DNA of 64,000 nt, from positions 248,001 to 312,000 of the forward strand of contig NZ_VUNZ01000001.1 in assembly GCF_008386505.1 (NCBI RefSeq). The letters are read 5' to 3'. Below the pieces are notes generated by a model, which saw nothing but the letters and a program-made list of their open reading frames with translations, did not search any database and was not told where the DNA came from. Position numbers and translations under genes: made by a program. Source of the stretch: Chryseobacterium sediminis (GTDB lineage Bacteria; Bacteroidota; Bacteroidia; Flavobacteriales; Weeksellaceae). Each line of letters begins with the position of its first letter. Position 1 is the first letter of the stretch. Shown piece by piece: positions 8,122 through 17,158 of this stretch.

Positions 8122-10596
8122 TTATTTTGATTCAAAAATATACGTTTGTCCTTTTTCAGTATCAAAATCAAAAACCTGTGTTTCAGGAATTGAGTAACCT
8201 TTTAATTCCGCTTTATCTGAAACTAATGGCTTTTTAATAGCATTCACCTGGTAATACAGATTCGGATTTTCTCCTTTTGCTGAGGTTAAACCTGTCTTGG
8301 ATTTAAACTGAATATCTTTCGCAACTCTGATTCTCGCATTTCCTCCCAGAGCAGATTTTACAATAAGTTTTTTCAGTCTAGAATTCTTCCATTCCATATC
8401 GATTTCAAAACCGCCTCTTGCTTTTAATCCTCTCACAGAACCATTCGGTAAAGCATCGGGAAGGGCGGGCAAAATATAAATATAACCGTCATAACTTTGC
8501 AGTAATAGTTCAGCAATTCCTGAAGTACATCCAAAATTTCCATCAATTTGGAATGGGGGATGCGCATCCAGAAGATTTGGATAAGTTCCTCCCGACTGGC
8601 CTTTTGTTTCCATAGGTGCGGGAGTCAGCTGATCGGAGATTAATTTAAAAGCTCTGTTTCCGTCCAGTAATCTTGCCCACCAGTTTACTTTCCAGCCCAT
8701 CGACCAGCCTGTGGATTTGTCACCGCGATACGTCATCGAATTTTTTGCAGCTTCTGTTAAATCAGGATTTCTGAAAGGAGAGATTTGTCCCGACGGAAAA
8801 AGTCCGTACAAATGCGAAATATGTCTGTGTTTATCATTGGTTCTGTCCATATCTGTAAGCCACTCCTGCAGTTGGGTGTGTTGCCCGATCTGCATGGGCG
8901 GAAGTTTAATTAAAGCTGATTTTACTTCATCCGAAAGGCCTTTATCTTCATTTAGAATTTTTGAAGCATTAATGAAATTATTAAAAACATCAAAAACCAA
9001 CTGGTTATCCATCGTTGTTCCGGCCGTAATTCCCACACTTTTCATATAGGTGTTTTCGGGCGACATGGAAGGGGAGACTACCAGATATTTTTTCGAAGGA
9101 TCCTGTTGTAGGACATCGAGATAAAATAAGGCACAGCCTTTCAGAGCAGCATAATGTTTTTTCAAAAATTGCTGATCTCCGGTGTATAGATAATGATTCC
9201 AGATGTGCTGAGTCAGCCATGCTCCGCCCATCGGCCACATTCCGTAAAACCCGCCGTCTACAATTCCGGTGATTCTCCACAAATCTGTATTGTGATGCAT
9301 ATTCCAGCCTTTGGCGTGGTACATTTCCTTCGCAGATTCCTGTCCTGTCACCGATAAATCCTGAATCATATCGAATAAAGGTTCGTGCATTTCACTGAGG
9401 TTTGTATTTTCAGCTGGCCAGTAATTCATTTCTGTATTGATGTTCACAGTGTATTTACTGTCCCAGGCAGGATTTAGCTGATCATTCCAGATTCCCTGAA
9501 GATTGGCAGGCTGGGTTCCCTGTTGTGAAGAAGATAGTAAAAGATAGCGTCCGAACTGGAAATATAACGCGACCAGATCCGGATCTTTTGAGCTTCCAAA
9601 TTCTTTAATTCGAATGTCGGTTGTTTTTTTCGTCTGTTCGGTAGTTCCTAAATTTAACTCTACACGCTTGAAATATTTCTGATACTTTTCAATGTGTTCT
9701 TTTAATTCAGCATCATATTTTTTATGCAAAGCAGATTGTACATATTCTGAAACTCTCACATCAGGATTTCCGGAAATATCATTGTACTTTTTAAAATTAG
9801 TAGCAATGGAAATATAAATGATCACCTCATCTGCTCCGGAAATTTCAAGCTGATCTTTTATTGAGGTCAATTTTCCACCTTTTAAAACCGGAAAAGCCAC
9901 TGTTTTAAAATTAATTTTTCCAATTTTATTATCGGAAGAACTGCTTGTTCCGTTAATCACCAATTGGTTTTTCTCTGTAAAAATTGATTTTTTCAAGTGT
10001 GGAGTGGAAGCATGAATAGAAAAATTCAGACTTCCTTTTTTGCCGGAAGATAGTTTAATCATGATCACGTTATCCGCAAAAGATGAGAAAATCTCACGCC
10101 TGAAAGTCACTCCATTTACTTCATAGGAAACACTACTGACTGCCTTTTCAATATCTAACGTCCGGGTATAATTTTTAAAATTTTCATGACCTTTAAAATC
10201 CAGAAACAGATCGCCCATCGTCTGATAAGGCATTCCGTAATTCAAATCTTTTGGAGCGGCTCTTGGATAGGTTGCATTGGATAGTTTTTGGGCTTGTTCA
10301 AACTGACCTTCATTCAATAGTTTTCTGATTTTCCGGATACTGTCGAATGTATTTTTCGGAACATTATTCCCCGGCTCTCCTGCCCAGATTGTTTCTTCAT
10401 TAAGTTGAAGATGCTCCTGCGAAGCCCCGCCAAAAATCATAGCACCTAATTTTCCGTTTCCAATTGGTAAAGCCTCGTTCCAGTTTTCTGCAGGCTTGTC
10501 ATAAATCAGTTTCAAATTTTGCTGTGCCTGAACTGAAACTGAAATTACCGTTCCAAAAGCCAGTAAAAAGATTTTATGTTGAATGATTTTGAACAT
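8122..10596 (-). CDS. GH95 alpha-L-fucosidase / alpha-L-galactosidase
   Basis: The 824-residue protein has a signal peptide ending VQAQQ (about residue 25). Family GH95 is clear from WNEALPIGNGKLGAMIFGG, LQLNEETIWAG, NLQGIWNDQLNPAWDSKYTVNINTEMNYWPA split over its motifs, and the end part FQIDGNFGCTSGIAELLLQS. These give the inverting N-A-D type site known in the family, with Asn and Asp in the two latter motifs. The enzymes release terminal alpha-1,2-linked L-fucose or L-galactose. In this pectin locus the target would be side chains of rhamnogalacturonan or co-extracted xyloglucan; that is inference. It lies downstream of an esterase gene on the same strand, with a 217-bp gap filled by an inverted repeat. 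Confidence 0.88.
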   Translation of the reverse strand: MFKIIQHKIFLLAFGTVISVSVQAQQNLKLIYDKPAENWNEALPIGNGKLGAMIFGGASQEHLQLNEETIWAGEPGNNVPKNTFDSIRKIRKLLNEGQFEQAQKLSNATYPRAAPKDLNYGMPYQTMGDLFLDFKGHENFKNYTRTLDIEKAVSSVSYEVNGVTFRREIFSSFADNVIMIKLSSGKKGSLNFSIHASTPHLKKSIFTEKNQLVINGTSSSSDNKIGKINFKTVAFPVLKGGKLTSIKDQLEISGADEVIIYISIATNFKKYNDISGNPDVRVSEYVQSALHKKYDAELKEHIEKYQKYFKRVELNLGTTEQTKKTTDIRIKEFGSSKDPDLVALYFQFGRYLLLSSSQQGTQPANLQGIWNDQLNPAWDSKYTVNINTEMNYWPAENTNLSEMHEPLFDMIQDLSVTGQESAKEMYHAKGWNMHHNTDLWRITGIVDGGFYGMWPMGGAWLTQHIWNHYLYTGDQQFLKKHYAALKGCALFYLDVLQQDPSKKYLVVSPSMSPENTYMKSVGITAGTTMDNQLVFDVFNNFINASKILNEDKGLSDEVKSALIKLPPMQIGQHTQLQEWLTDMDRTNDKHRHISHLYGLFPSGQISPFRNPDLTEAAKNSMTYRGDKSTGWSMGWKVNWWARLLDGNRAFKLISDQLTPAPMETKGQSGGTYPNLLDAHPPFQIDGNFGCTSGIAELLLQSYDGYIYILPALPDALPNGSVRGLKARGGFEIDMEWKNSRLKKLIVKSALGGNARIRVAKDIQFKSKTGLTSAKGENPNLYYQVNAIKKPLVSDKAELKGYSIPETQVFDFDTEKGQTYIFESK

Positions 10597-10628
10597 TTTT
10601 ATATTTTGTTAAAGTGATTTGATTTGTT

Positions 10629-10794
10629 GGAAAAAACGCAAGAGGCAAAGGTTTTCAATTATAATAATGCTTTAAGGCACAAGAAAATCAAAGATTTTCA
10701 GTAAGTTTTTATAATAATCAATTTATCGAAGATAAAATCCTTGCGCCTTAAAACGTAATAACCTAAATAATTTTTTGCGCCCTTGCGTTTTTCC
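10629..10794. repeat. Nested inverted repeat, family R1, copy 1
   Basis: Outer arms GGAAAAAACGCAAG (10629-10642) and CTTGCGTTTTTCC (10782-10794) enclose a second pair, TTTAAGGCACAAG and CTTGCGCCTTAAA, and the self-complementary GAAAATCAAAGATTTTC. The middle part is nearly the same as in 12135-12276. It fills the gap between the GH95 gene and the esterase gene. Confidence 0.7.
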
Positions 10795-10813
10795 AATATA
10801 TTTTAATTACCCA

Positions 10814-11716
10814 TTACTTATTGATTATGGCTTTAAGCCAGTCAGAGCATAATTTTTTCCAGTTATCCGTCAGTTCAGATTTATTCGTAATTCCGATTTT
10901 ATGTCCACCTTCAGGGAAAATAAACATTGCACCTTTTACTTTGTTTTTTATCATTTCCTGATAGTATAAAATACTGTTCATGACAGGAACTGTTTTATCA
11001 TTTTGAGCATGAAATAAAATTGTGGGTGGAGTTTTTTCCGTTATCCGGTTTTGCATCGAATATTCTTTGATTTTTTCAGGAGAAGCATTTTCACCCAAAA
11101 GGCTATTGCGGCTTCCGATATGGGCAAATTCTCCTAAATCAATAACCGGAGAAATCAAAATCGCAAAATTGGGAATAGTTGGAATTGAAGTCCAGTCTCC
11201 CTTTAATTCCGTATAATCTGTGGAAATATTACTTACAGATGCAGCCAGATGTCCGCCTGCAGAAGTTCCGATGACCCCGATCTGTTCCGGTGAAATACCA
11301 TATTGCTCTGCATTTTTTCTCAGATATTTTATAGCTGCCTGAATGTCCTGTAGCGGGGCAATTTCTTTTTGTTTCAAGTCTGGAGAAGTCGGCAATCGGT
11401 AATTTAAAACAAAGGCTGAAATTCCTTGGGTATTGAACCATTTTGCGATCTGATAACCGCCCAAATCATAAGTGAGTTTATAATATCCACCACCGGGAAT
11501 GACGATTACAGCCATCTGTTTTCTTTCTTCTTTTGGAGGTAGAAAAGCAAAAAGTTCGGTCTCTTTTATCTGTATGATTCTTCCGTCTTTTTCTTCAGTT
11601 TTCAATGGTAATCCTTTGGAGTTCGGCATCTGACCTTTCGGCCAGACCATAATTTTTTCCTGTGCAGATAATTGAAGAGTAAGGAAAATTAATAGGAGGA
11701 ATGCGATTTTTTTCAT
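10814..11716 (-). CDS. Secreted alpha/beta-hydrolase esterase (acetylesterase-like)
   Basis: The 300-residue protein has a signal peptide ending QLSAQ (residue 19). It is an alpha/beta-hydrolase of the BD-FAE/Axe type: VIPGGGYYKL oxyanion loop, GTSAGG nucleophile elbow with Ser152, QNDKTVP with Asp240, and GGH with His272. Such enzymes remove acetyl, or sometimes feruloyl, groups from plant polysaccharides. Its place between KdgF and GH95 in a pectin cluster suggests pectin deacetylation, but the acyl group cannot be read from sequence. Length is usual for the family. It is co-directional with the upstream genes, 50 bp after KdgF. Confidence 0.75.
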   Translation of the reverse strand: MKKIAFLLLIFLTLQLSAQEKIMVWPKGQMPNSKGLPLKTEEKDGRIIQIKETELFAFLPPKEERKQMAVIVIPGGGYYKLTYDLGGYQIAKWFNTQGISAFVLNYRLPTSPDLKQKEIAPLQDIQAAIKYLRKNAEQYGISPEQIGVIGTSAGGHLAASVSNISTDYTELKGDWTSIPTIPNFAILISPVIDLGEFAHIGSRNSLLGENASPEKIKEYSMQNRITEKTPPTILFHAQNDKTVPVMNSILYYQEMIKNKVKGAMFIFPEGGHKIGITNKSELTDNWKKLCSDWLKAIINK

Positions 11717-11766
11717 AGCAAAATAATTTAACGAAATGCTTTTCTAAACCTTGAAGATTTGATTTT

Positions 11767-12108
11767 TTAATCTTTCATGAAGTCTTCTCTAAAAGGAGTG
11801 AAAGCATCAATGAGCTGTCCCGCTTCCAGACATTTTACTCCATGGAAAATATTGGGCTGTGCGAAAAATCCGTCACCTTGCTGTAAAATTTTTGTTTCGC
11901 CATCAACGGTCACTTCAAACTTTCCTGAAGCAACATAGGTGATCTGAGAATGAAAATGCTGGTGTAAAGCTCCGATGGCATCTTTTTCAAACTTTACAAC
12001 CACCATCATTACCTGAGAATTGTACCCCACAAACTGTCTGGAAACTCCACCTCCTAAATCATCCCATTCGGAATTACCGTCAAAGAAAGGTTCTTTTTTG
12101 AACTTCAT
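11767..12108 (-). CDS. kdgF: KdgF, cupin that linearises unsaturated galacturonate
   Basis: The 113-residue single-domain cupin has no signal peptide, so it is cytoplasmic. It matches KdgF over its full length: GGGVSRQFVGYN, MMVVVKFEKDAIGALHQHFH, TYVASGKFEVTVDGE, GDGFFAQPNIFHGV, and the end AFTPFREDF. The metal-binding set is His49/His51/His53, Gln55 and His89. KdgF speeds conversion of 4,5-unsaturated galacturonate to 5-keto-4-deoxyuronate, the substrate of KduI (30386-31222). It is the only cytoplasmic catabolic enzyme encoded inside the extracellular-enzyme series. It is flanked by repeats on its upstream side and lies 50 bp before the esterase. Confidence 0.88.
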   Translation of the reverse strand: MKFKKEPFFDGNSEWDDLGGGVSRQFVGYNSQVMMVVVKFEKDAIGALHQHFHSQITYVASGKFEVTVDGETKILQQGDGFFAQPNIFHGVKCLEAGQLIDAFTPFREDFMKD

Positions 12109-12134
12109 TTTTTATTTTTTTATTGTTAGCTAAT

Positions 12135-12276
12135 CGCAAAGACGCAAAGTTTTTTAATGTTTTAAGGCGCAAGAAAATCAAAGATTTTCAGTTATTCAGT
12201 GTGAAGTTTTATCGAGGATAAAATCCTTGCGCCTTAAAGAATATTTATAAATCCCAGAATTCCTTGCGTCTTTGTG
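12135..12276. repeat. Nested inverted repeat, family R1, copy 2
   Basis: Outer arms CGCAAAGACGCAAAG and CTTGCGTCTTTGTG (12263-12276) enclose TTTTAAGGCGCAAG and CTTGCGCCTTAAA. The inner block AAGAAAATCAAAGATTTTCAG is shared with 10629-10794 except for one base at its left end. It lies between the CE12 and kdgF genes. Confidence 0.7.
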
Positions 12277-12283
12277 TTTAAAA

Positions 12284-13021
12284 CTATTTAATATATTTCT
12301 CTAAACCGATTTTTAAACTCTTCAAATTTTTCAACGCTAATTTTGCAACTGATTCCGCGCCTAAGGTTGATAAATGAGTATCATCGTCTTTTCCTTTTGG
12401 ATAGTAAGGGTTTTCTCCTTCTTTATAATGCAGATGGAGTTTTTTTGAATTTTCAGGACCGTAAGAAACTTCCAGTTGTTCTGTCAGTAACTGCATATCC
12501 ACAAACGGAACTTTCAGATCATTGGCCACCATTCTTACCACTAAAGGATATTCTTTATGGGTATCAATCAAGACTCCGTTTTCATTGAAATTTCTTCTTA
12601 CAATAGAAGTCATCAGAATGGGGGTTGCTCCTTTTGCTCTGGCTTCATTTACATACCTTTCCAGGTTGGCTCTATATTGTGTATATGGATTAGTGAATTT
12701 CGTGGAATCTTTAAATTTCTGATCGTTATGTCCAAACTGAATAATGACAAAATCACCTTTTTTCAGCTGTTTTTCCACTTTATCCCATCTGCCTTCAGTC
12801 CGAAAGCTTTTTGAACTTCTGCCATTCATCGCATGATTCTGAATTTCAATTCCTGTTGTTAAAAATTGTGGCAAAACCTGTCCCCAACCATGTTCTGGAT
12901 TTTTATCCGGATTTTCTTTGTTGGCCATAGTAGAATCACCGATGAGAAAAAGGGTGGGTTTTTGTTGAGCAAATACGAATGTTGCCAAACAAATGTATAC
13001 TATTAAAAGTAGTTTTTTCAT
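12284..13021 (-). CDS. Rhamnogalacturonan acetylesterase, CE12 (copy 1)
   Basis: The 245-residue protein has a signal peptide ending FVFAQ (residue 19). The SGNH-hydrolase blocks are complete: GDST with Ser30, MNGRSSKSF with Gly/Asn oxyanion residues near 66, FGHND (96-100), and DDTHLS with the Asp-His pair 213/216. The GRSSKSFRTEGRW run is characteristic of CE12 rhamnogalacturonan and pectin acetylesterases. It removes acetyl groups from galacturonate in rhamnogalacturonan so that lyases and hydrolases can act. It is one of three CE12 proteins in the window, and the smallest. Its downstream neighbour is kdgF, separated by an inverted repeat. Confidence 0.9.
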   Translation of the reverse strand: MKKLLLIVYICLATFVFAQQKPTLFLIGDSTMANKENPDKNPEHGWGQVLPQFLTTGIEIQNHAMNGRSSKSFRTEGRWDKVEKQLKKGDFVIIQFGHNDQKFKDSTKFTNPYTQYRANLERYVNEARAKGATPILMTSIVRRNFNENGVLIDTHKEYPLVVRMVANDLKVPFVDMQLLTEQLEVSYGPENSKKLHLHYKEGENPYYPKGKDDDTHLSTLGAESVAKLALKNLKSLKIGLEKYIK

Positions 13022-13040
13022 TTAAATAATTTTTTAATTC

Positions 13041-13220
13041 ATGTTCTTTTGTCTTAAAACAAAAGAACCAAAAGTTCAAGACTTGGAAACTTCCGCTAAA
13101 AAATTATTCCTGTTATCTAAAAATTCTAAAACTCGCACGAATTTAATATTTGCTTTTCAGTACAATTTTAGTGTCGTGCTTAAACAGTACAATTTTCTTA
13201 ACACTCCATTTTCCTATGTC
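13041..13220 (-). repeat. Interspersed structured repeat, family R2, copy C (- orientation)
   Basis: Read on the - strand this begins GACATAGGAAAATGG and ends with a perfect 10-bp hairpin, GTTCTTTTGT/ACAAAAGAAC (13043-13068). It shares long blocks with 40711-40935 and 56018-56220, for example GTTTTAGAATTTTTAGA and CCAAGTCTTGAA. An internal stem pairs GCACGA with TCGTGC (13135-13140 and 13174-13179). It fills the gap between the pectinesterase and CE12 genes. Confidence 0.8.
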
Positions 13221-13253
13221 AATTTAATTGTGGTAATAATTACTTATTGACCA

Positions 13254-14231
13254 TTACTTATTACTCATGTTTGGATTCCATCCATCAAAAATTTTTTCAA
13301 GGGTATAATTTTTCAAATCCTTTTTCGTCACCTGATGCGACCAGCTTACTCGTTTGGAGATGTCTCCTCCTTCACCTTTGCTGCCGGATTCTGCATAATA
13401 AGCGGTCTTTTCTTTATCAGGAAACATTTTGTCGCCTTTCCATGGATTCCAGCCTTCGGGAAGGATGTGTTTTCCCATTTCAGTGTTAATGAAAACAGTT
13501 TTGGCGTAAGGTCTCCAGGGTCTTCCCAAATAAACTTTTGTGATGTTTTCTTTTGCAATTAATTTACAGTCTAAAAAGACAAAACCATACGGTCTGCCGG
13601 CTTCTGTAGCGGCTGCGGTAATATAAGAATCGGCCAAACTTTTAATGGTGCAGTTTTTAAAAACAACGGTTGCCTGTCCAAAAATGAAATCAGTTGTTCC
13701 TTCAATATAGCAGTTTTCGAAATATTGCCTGCTGTGATTGGTTGCGGAATAAATGGTGTCCTGGCAGCCCAGAATATTTGAGTTTTTAATTACAAAACGG
13801 TCACCTTCCACATGAAGAGAAACCGCCTGTCCTTCATTGCATGAAGAGTTTTGTATGGTCAGATTGCTGATTTTAATGTCATCACCCATTACCAATAAAG
13901 TATAGGAATTGAAGGTTGTCATTTTTTCATTAAAAGCATCCGGTTTCCCTGAAAAATCATTATTGCTGATGATGGTATTGCCTTTATTTTCGCCCTCTAA
14001 GGTAATTTTATGTTTTGAAGAGGGAATAATCACTTTTTCATTATAGATTCCGCATTTAATGAAAACTAAAGCTTCTGCAGGCCCTAGATCTCTGATAGAA
14101 TTTATGGCTTTCTGAATGGATGTGAAATCTCCGCTTCCGTCTTTGGCTACGGTAATTTTTATGTAAGAGTCATTTCCCGCAAAGAGAAAATTTGCCATCG
14201 ATATGAACAGAATTAAAAATAACTTTTTCAT
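13254..14231 (-). CDS. Pectinesterase, CE8 (copy 1)
   Basis: The 325-residue protein has a signal peptide ending FLFAG (about residue 19). It has all CE8 beta-helix motifs: VAKDGSGDFTSIQKAI, GQAVSL with Gln135, GCQDTIY with Gln157 and Asp158 (acid/base), GTTDFIFG with Asp181 (nucleophile), and LGRPWRPYAKTVF with Arg237 and Trp239. It removes methyl esters from homogalacturonan, releasing methanol and opening the chain to pectate lyases and GH28. It lies between an esterase and CE12 in the - strand series. A second CE8 is at 23554-24576. The two share these motifs but differ elsewhere, so this is not a recent tandem copy. Confidence 0.93.
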   Translation of the reverse strand: MKKLFLILFISMANFLFAGNDSYIKITVAKDGSGDFTSIQKAINSIRDLGPAEALVFIKCGIYNEKVIIPSSKHKITLEGENKGNTIISNNDFSGKPDAFNEKMTTFNSYTLLVMGDDIKISNLTIQNSSCNEGQAVSLHVEGDRFVIKNSNILGCQDTIYSATNHSRQYFENCYIEGTTDFIFGQATVVFKNCTIKSLADSYITAAATEAGRPYGFVFLDCKLIAKENITKVYLGRPWRPYAKTVFINTEMGKHILPEGWNPWKGDKMFPDKEKTAYYAESGSKGEGGDISKRVSWSHQVTKKDLKNYTLEKIFDGWNPNMSNK

Positions 14232-14251
14232 AAACTGGATTATTGTTTTTT

Positions 14252-14405
14252 AATGCAAAGATTTTTATGAAACCTCATAATTTTTAGAAAGCAAAGGCGA
14301 ATAAAATTTACTTCGTGAAGCTGTGACGATAACTTTACTAAATCAATTCGTTGATTCATCCTTGCTCGCTAAATATTCATTTATATTAAATTAAATCTTT
14401 GCGTT
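14252..14405. repeat. Imperfect inverted-repeat spacer between the pectinesterase and esterase genes
   Basis: AATGCAAAGATTT (14252-14264) and AAATCTTTGCGTT (14393-14405) are arms with one mismatch. An inner AATCAATTCGTTGATT is self-complementary. The layout resembles family R1 but the middle sequence differs. Confidence 0.5.
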
Positions 14406-14422
14406 TAAAATCATAATTAATA

Positions 14423-15334
14423 CTATTTCAAAACTTTATTTAAAAAATCAATTGTTAAATTCAAAGTTTCTGTAAACCAAGGTTCTGCCGACCAGAAAGA
14501 GTGCGGAGTATCTTTGATTTCATGAAATTCTGTCGGAATATTATAACTCTTTAATTTTTTCATCATATCGTCTCTTCCCGCATGAAAACGGGGTTGAGAG
14601 CTGTTAATGAAAAGGGTAGGAGGTGTATTTTTATCTACATACTCGAGAGGTGAAGCTTCTTTCCAGATTTTTGGATTGTCTTTTTGTGAATACCCCAGCC
14701 AATAGGCATCGTAGGTTCCTTCTTTTCCGGATTCTTCATGAACAAAAGAAACTACGCCATCTACATTGACAATAGCCTGTAATTTAATATTTTTCCTGAC
14801 TCCGACTAAAGTAGCGATCTGAGCTCCGGCAGATTCACCCAAAACTGCCATTTTCTTTTTGTTTAAGGAATATCTTGAATGATTTTTCTTTACCCATTGA
14901 ATACCTGTTTCAATATCTTCAACTCCGGCAGGATATTTCGCGACATCAGCCAATCGGTATCCGATAGCAATCACAACGTAGCCGTTTGAAGCCAGTTCCA
15001 TTGCCATGAATTTTTCATTTTCCTTACTTCCGGAAATCCAGCCACCGCCATGTACCATAGCAATTCCCGGATATTTTTTTGATTGGTCGCGAGGATAGTA
15101 TACATCGGCTTTTAAAGAAATTCCTTTGATATTGGCATATTCTACCTCTTTATCTATTTTGATATTTTGCGGCACAGGTCTGTCAATGGGTGTGATAAAA
15201 GGATATTTTTTCTTAAACTTTTCAAAAGTGCCTTCGTTAGTGTAAGGAGTGGCATTCGGTCTGTTTACCTGTCCAAATGCCATTGTCCCTACACAAAAAA
15301 TAGAAATATAAGTATGTTTTTTGCTAAAATTCAT
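14423..15334 (-). CDS. Secreted alpha/beta-hydrolase esterase
   Basis: The 303-residue protein has a signal peptide ending AFGQ (about residue 22). It belongs to the HGGG-type alpha/beta-hydrolases: MVHGGGWISGSKE with the oxyanion motif at 95-98, LGESAGAQ with nucleophile Ser168, and TPHSFW with His278; the acid is probably Asp255 or a neighbour. Related proteins deacylate plant cell-wall polysaccharides. Its place between GH28 and pectinesterase genes points to pectin deacetylation or another ester-removing role, but the substrate is an inference. It differs from the esterase at 10814-11716 in sequence and elbow motif. Confidence 0.75.
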   Translation of the reverse strand: MNFSKKHTYISIFCVGTMAFGQVNRPNATPYTNEGTFEKFKKKYPFITPIDRPVPQNIKIDKEVEYANIKGISLKADVYYPRDQSKKYPGIAMVHGGGWISGSKENEKFMAMELASNGYVVIAIGYRLADVAKYPAGVEDIETGIQWVKKNHSRYSLNKKKMAVLGESAGAQIATLVGVRKNIKLQAIVNVDGVVSFVHEESGKEGTYDAYWLGYSQKDNPKIWKEASPLEYVDKNTPPTLFINSSQPRFHAGRDDMMKKLKSYNIPTEFHEIKDTPHSFWSAEPWFTETLNLTIDFLNKVLK

Positions 15335-15362
15335 GTTATCAAATTTTAAAATTTTAAACCAT

Positions 15363-15446
15363 AAGAATATTAAAGGAGTTAAGTTTAATTAGAAAATCAT
15401 TCTGATTTTAAGTATTATTCAAACCAAAGCTCGGCTTAATATTCTT
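15363..15446. repeat. Inverted-repeat spacer between the GH28 and esterase genes
   Basis: AAGAATATTAA (15363-15373) and TTAATATTCTT (15436-15446) are perfect arms. Flanking ACCATAAG and CTTAATGGT extend the complementarity loosely. The rest of the 15335-15492 gap has no coding signal. Confidence 0.5.
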
Positions 15447-15492
15447 AAAAACTTAACCAATCTTAATGGTTTTATCTTATCCTTGATGCATT

Positions 15493-17157
15493 TTATTTAA
15501 CTGCGTTTTTTGCTACATCTTTTCCGAGGGAAAGTGAATTTTTATTGGATGTCACTTCTTTAGGAACCAATACTGCTCCTGTTTTGCTTCCTAACACTTT
15601 CACAACAGGTTTATTGGCAGATTCAAACTTCACTGTTGAAAGATTGATGTTTTTACTGTTGTAAATGGTTGCTCCCGTTCCTTCCGAATATTTCAGTTTT
15701 ACATTTTTCAATTGAATTCCGTCTGCGTCTACAATGGTTAATGCTTTTCTCGTATCAAACTGCGAATCTTCAATGACTATATTTTTAAGATTCATTTCTG
15801 CTAAACCGAATAACGTAATGGCTTCATCAGAATTCACGGCATTGATATTTTTAAAGAAAATATTTCTGAAAACAGGTGTTTCTTCTGTTACCGGATATAC
15901 TTTTTCCGGCGTTTTGTTGCCTTCCTTCTTTTGGCCATCCTCTAACACAGGAGAAGCTCCTTCATAGAACATATTGAATCCGATTACCTGTGTCGGAATA
16001 TTAATCATATCAATATTTTTAATGTAAATATTTTCAACAATTCCGCCTCTTCCACGGGTTGTTTTAAAACGAAGACCGATATCTGTTCCGATGAAGGTAC
16101 AGTCGGAAACATGGATGTTCCTTGCTCCGCCGGACATTTCACTTCCGATAACAAAACCTCCGTGACCGTGGTACACAACATTGTTTTTAATAATCACATT
16201 TTCAGTCGGCATTCCTCTCTTTCTGCCATCCTTATCTTTTCCTGATTTTATACAGATGGCATCGTCACCCACATCAAAAGTATTATCGTAAATCAAAACA
16301 TTTTTACATGATTCGAGATCTACACCGTCTCCATTTTGTGAAAACCATGGATTTCTGACCGTAAGATTTCTTAAAATAATGTTGGTACACATTAACGGGT
16401 GAAGATTCCATGCCGGGGAATTCTGGAAGGTAGGTCCGTCTAACAAAACTTTATCACAACCAACTAAACTTACCATTACCGGACGAAGAAAATCTTTAAC
16501 TGTCGTTAATTCATCTTTAGAAATTTTATCGGGGACATTGAAACTAGAACTGCTTTCAAATCCTTTTTTATAACTTTCTGAAGGGAACCATGTTTTTCCG
16601 TCTGCAGATAATAATCCGCCAGATTTCACTATGTTTTTCCATTCAGATTCTGAAACTTTGCTTTTTTTGATGGCTCTCCACGCATCACCACTTCCGTCGA
16701 TTACTCCTTTTCCTGTGATGGCAATATTGGTTGCATTTTTCGCGGAAATAGGAGACTGGCAGCGAATGGTGTTTAACCCTTCAAAACTTACGTCAACCAA
16801 GGGATAATCTGCTTTATCTTTACTGAAAACGATGAAAGCGCCTTCTTCCACGTGAAGATTGATATTGCTTTTCAACTCAATGGGACCCGTTAACCACATT
16901 CCGCGGGGAATAACCAATTTTCCGCCGCCTTTTATACTAAGGTCTTCAATTGCTTTTTTGAAAACTTCCGTATTTTTTACATTTCCACCTGCAACGCCAC
17001 CATATTGTGTGATGGAAACGGTGTTGGCTGCAAATGAAGTTTCTGCCACCTGAGGCATTTTAAACTCAATATTTTTATAAATATCCAGGTTCTGAGCATA
17101 TGTTTGCCCTGAAAACATCATGGCTGCTAAACCGATAATTGTAAGAGACTTCTTCAT
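15493..17157 (-). CDS. Polygalacturonase, GH28 (copy 1)
   Basis: The 554-residue protein has a signal peptide ending TYAQ (residue 22). Catalytic motifs of GH28 are complete: NGDGVD (275-280), VGDDAICIKSG with the Asp pair 298/299, YHGHGGFVIGSE with His332, and RFKT (363-366). An insertion of about 60 residues (roughly 160-220) and the overall length fit exo-acting galacturonidases, which release galacturonate from chain ends. The C-terminal part (about 450-554) is extra beta-helix. One base separates its start from the stop of the upstream CE12 gene, so the two are tightly coupled. Endo action cannot be excluded from sequence. Confidence 0.9.
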   Translation of the reverse strand: MKKSLTIIGLAAMMFSGQTYAQNLDIYKNIEFKMPQVAETSFAANTVSITQYGGVAGGNVKNTEVFKKAIEDLSIKGGGKLVIPRGMWLTGPIELKSNINLHVEEGAFIVFSKDKADYPLVDVSFEGLNTIRCQSPISAKNATNIAITGKGVIDGSGDAWRAIKKSKVSESEWKNIVKSGGLLSADGKTWFPSESYKKGFESSSSFNVPDKISKDELTTVKDFLRPVMVSLVGCDKVLLDGPTFQNSPAWNLHPLMCTNIILRNLTVRNPWFSQNGDGVDLESCKNVLIYDNTFDVGDDAICIKSGKDKDGRKRGMPTENVIIKNNVVYHGHGGFVIGSEMSGGARNIHVSDCTFIGTDIGLRFKTTRGRGGIVENIYIKNIDMINIPTQVIGFNMFYEGASPVLEDGQKKEGNKTPEKVYPVTEETPVFRNIFFKNINAVNSDEAITLFGLAEMNLKNIVIEDSQFDTRKALTIVDADGIQLKNVKLKYSEGTGATIYNSKNINLSTVKFESANKPVVKVLGSKTGAVLVPKEVTSNKNSLSLGKDVAKNAVK

Positions 17158-17158
17158 T

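Noticed and set aside
13041..13250. Small + strand frames between the CE12 and pectinesterase genes
   Set aside because: They are made of the R2 repeat, which occurs twice more in non-coding gaps with frame-destroying differences.
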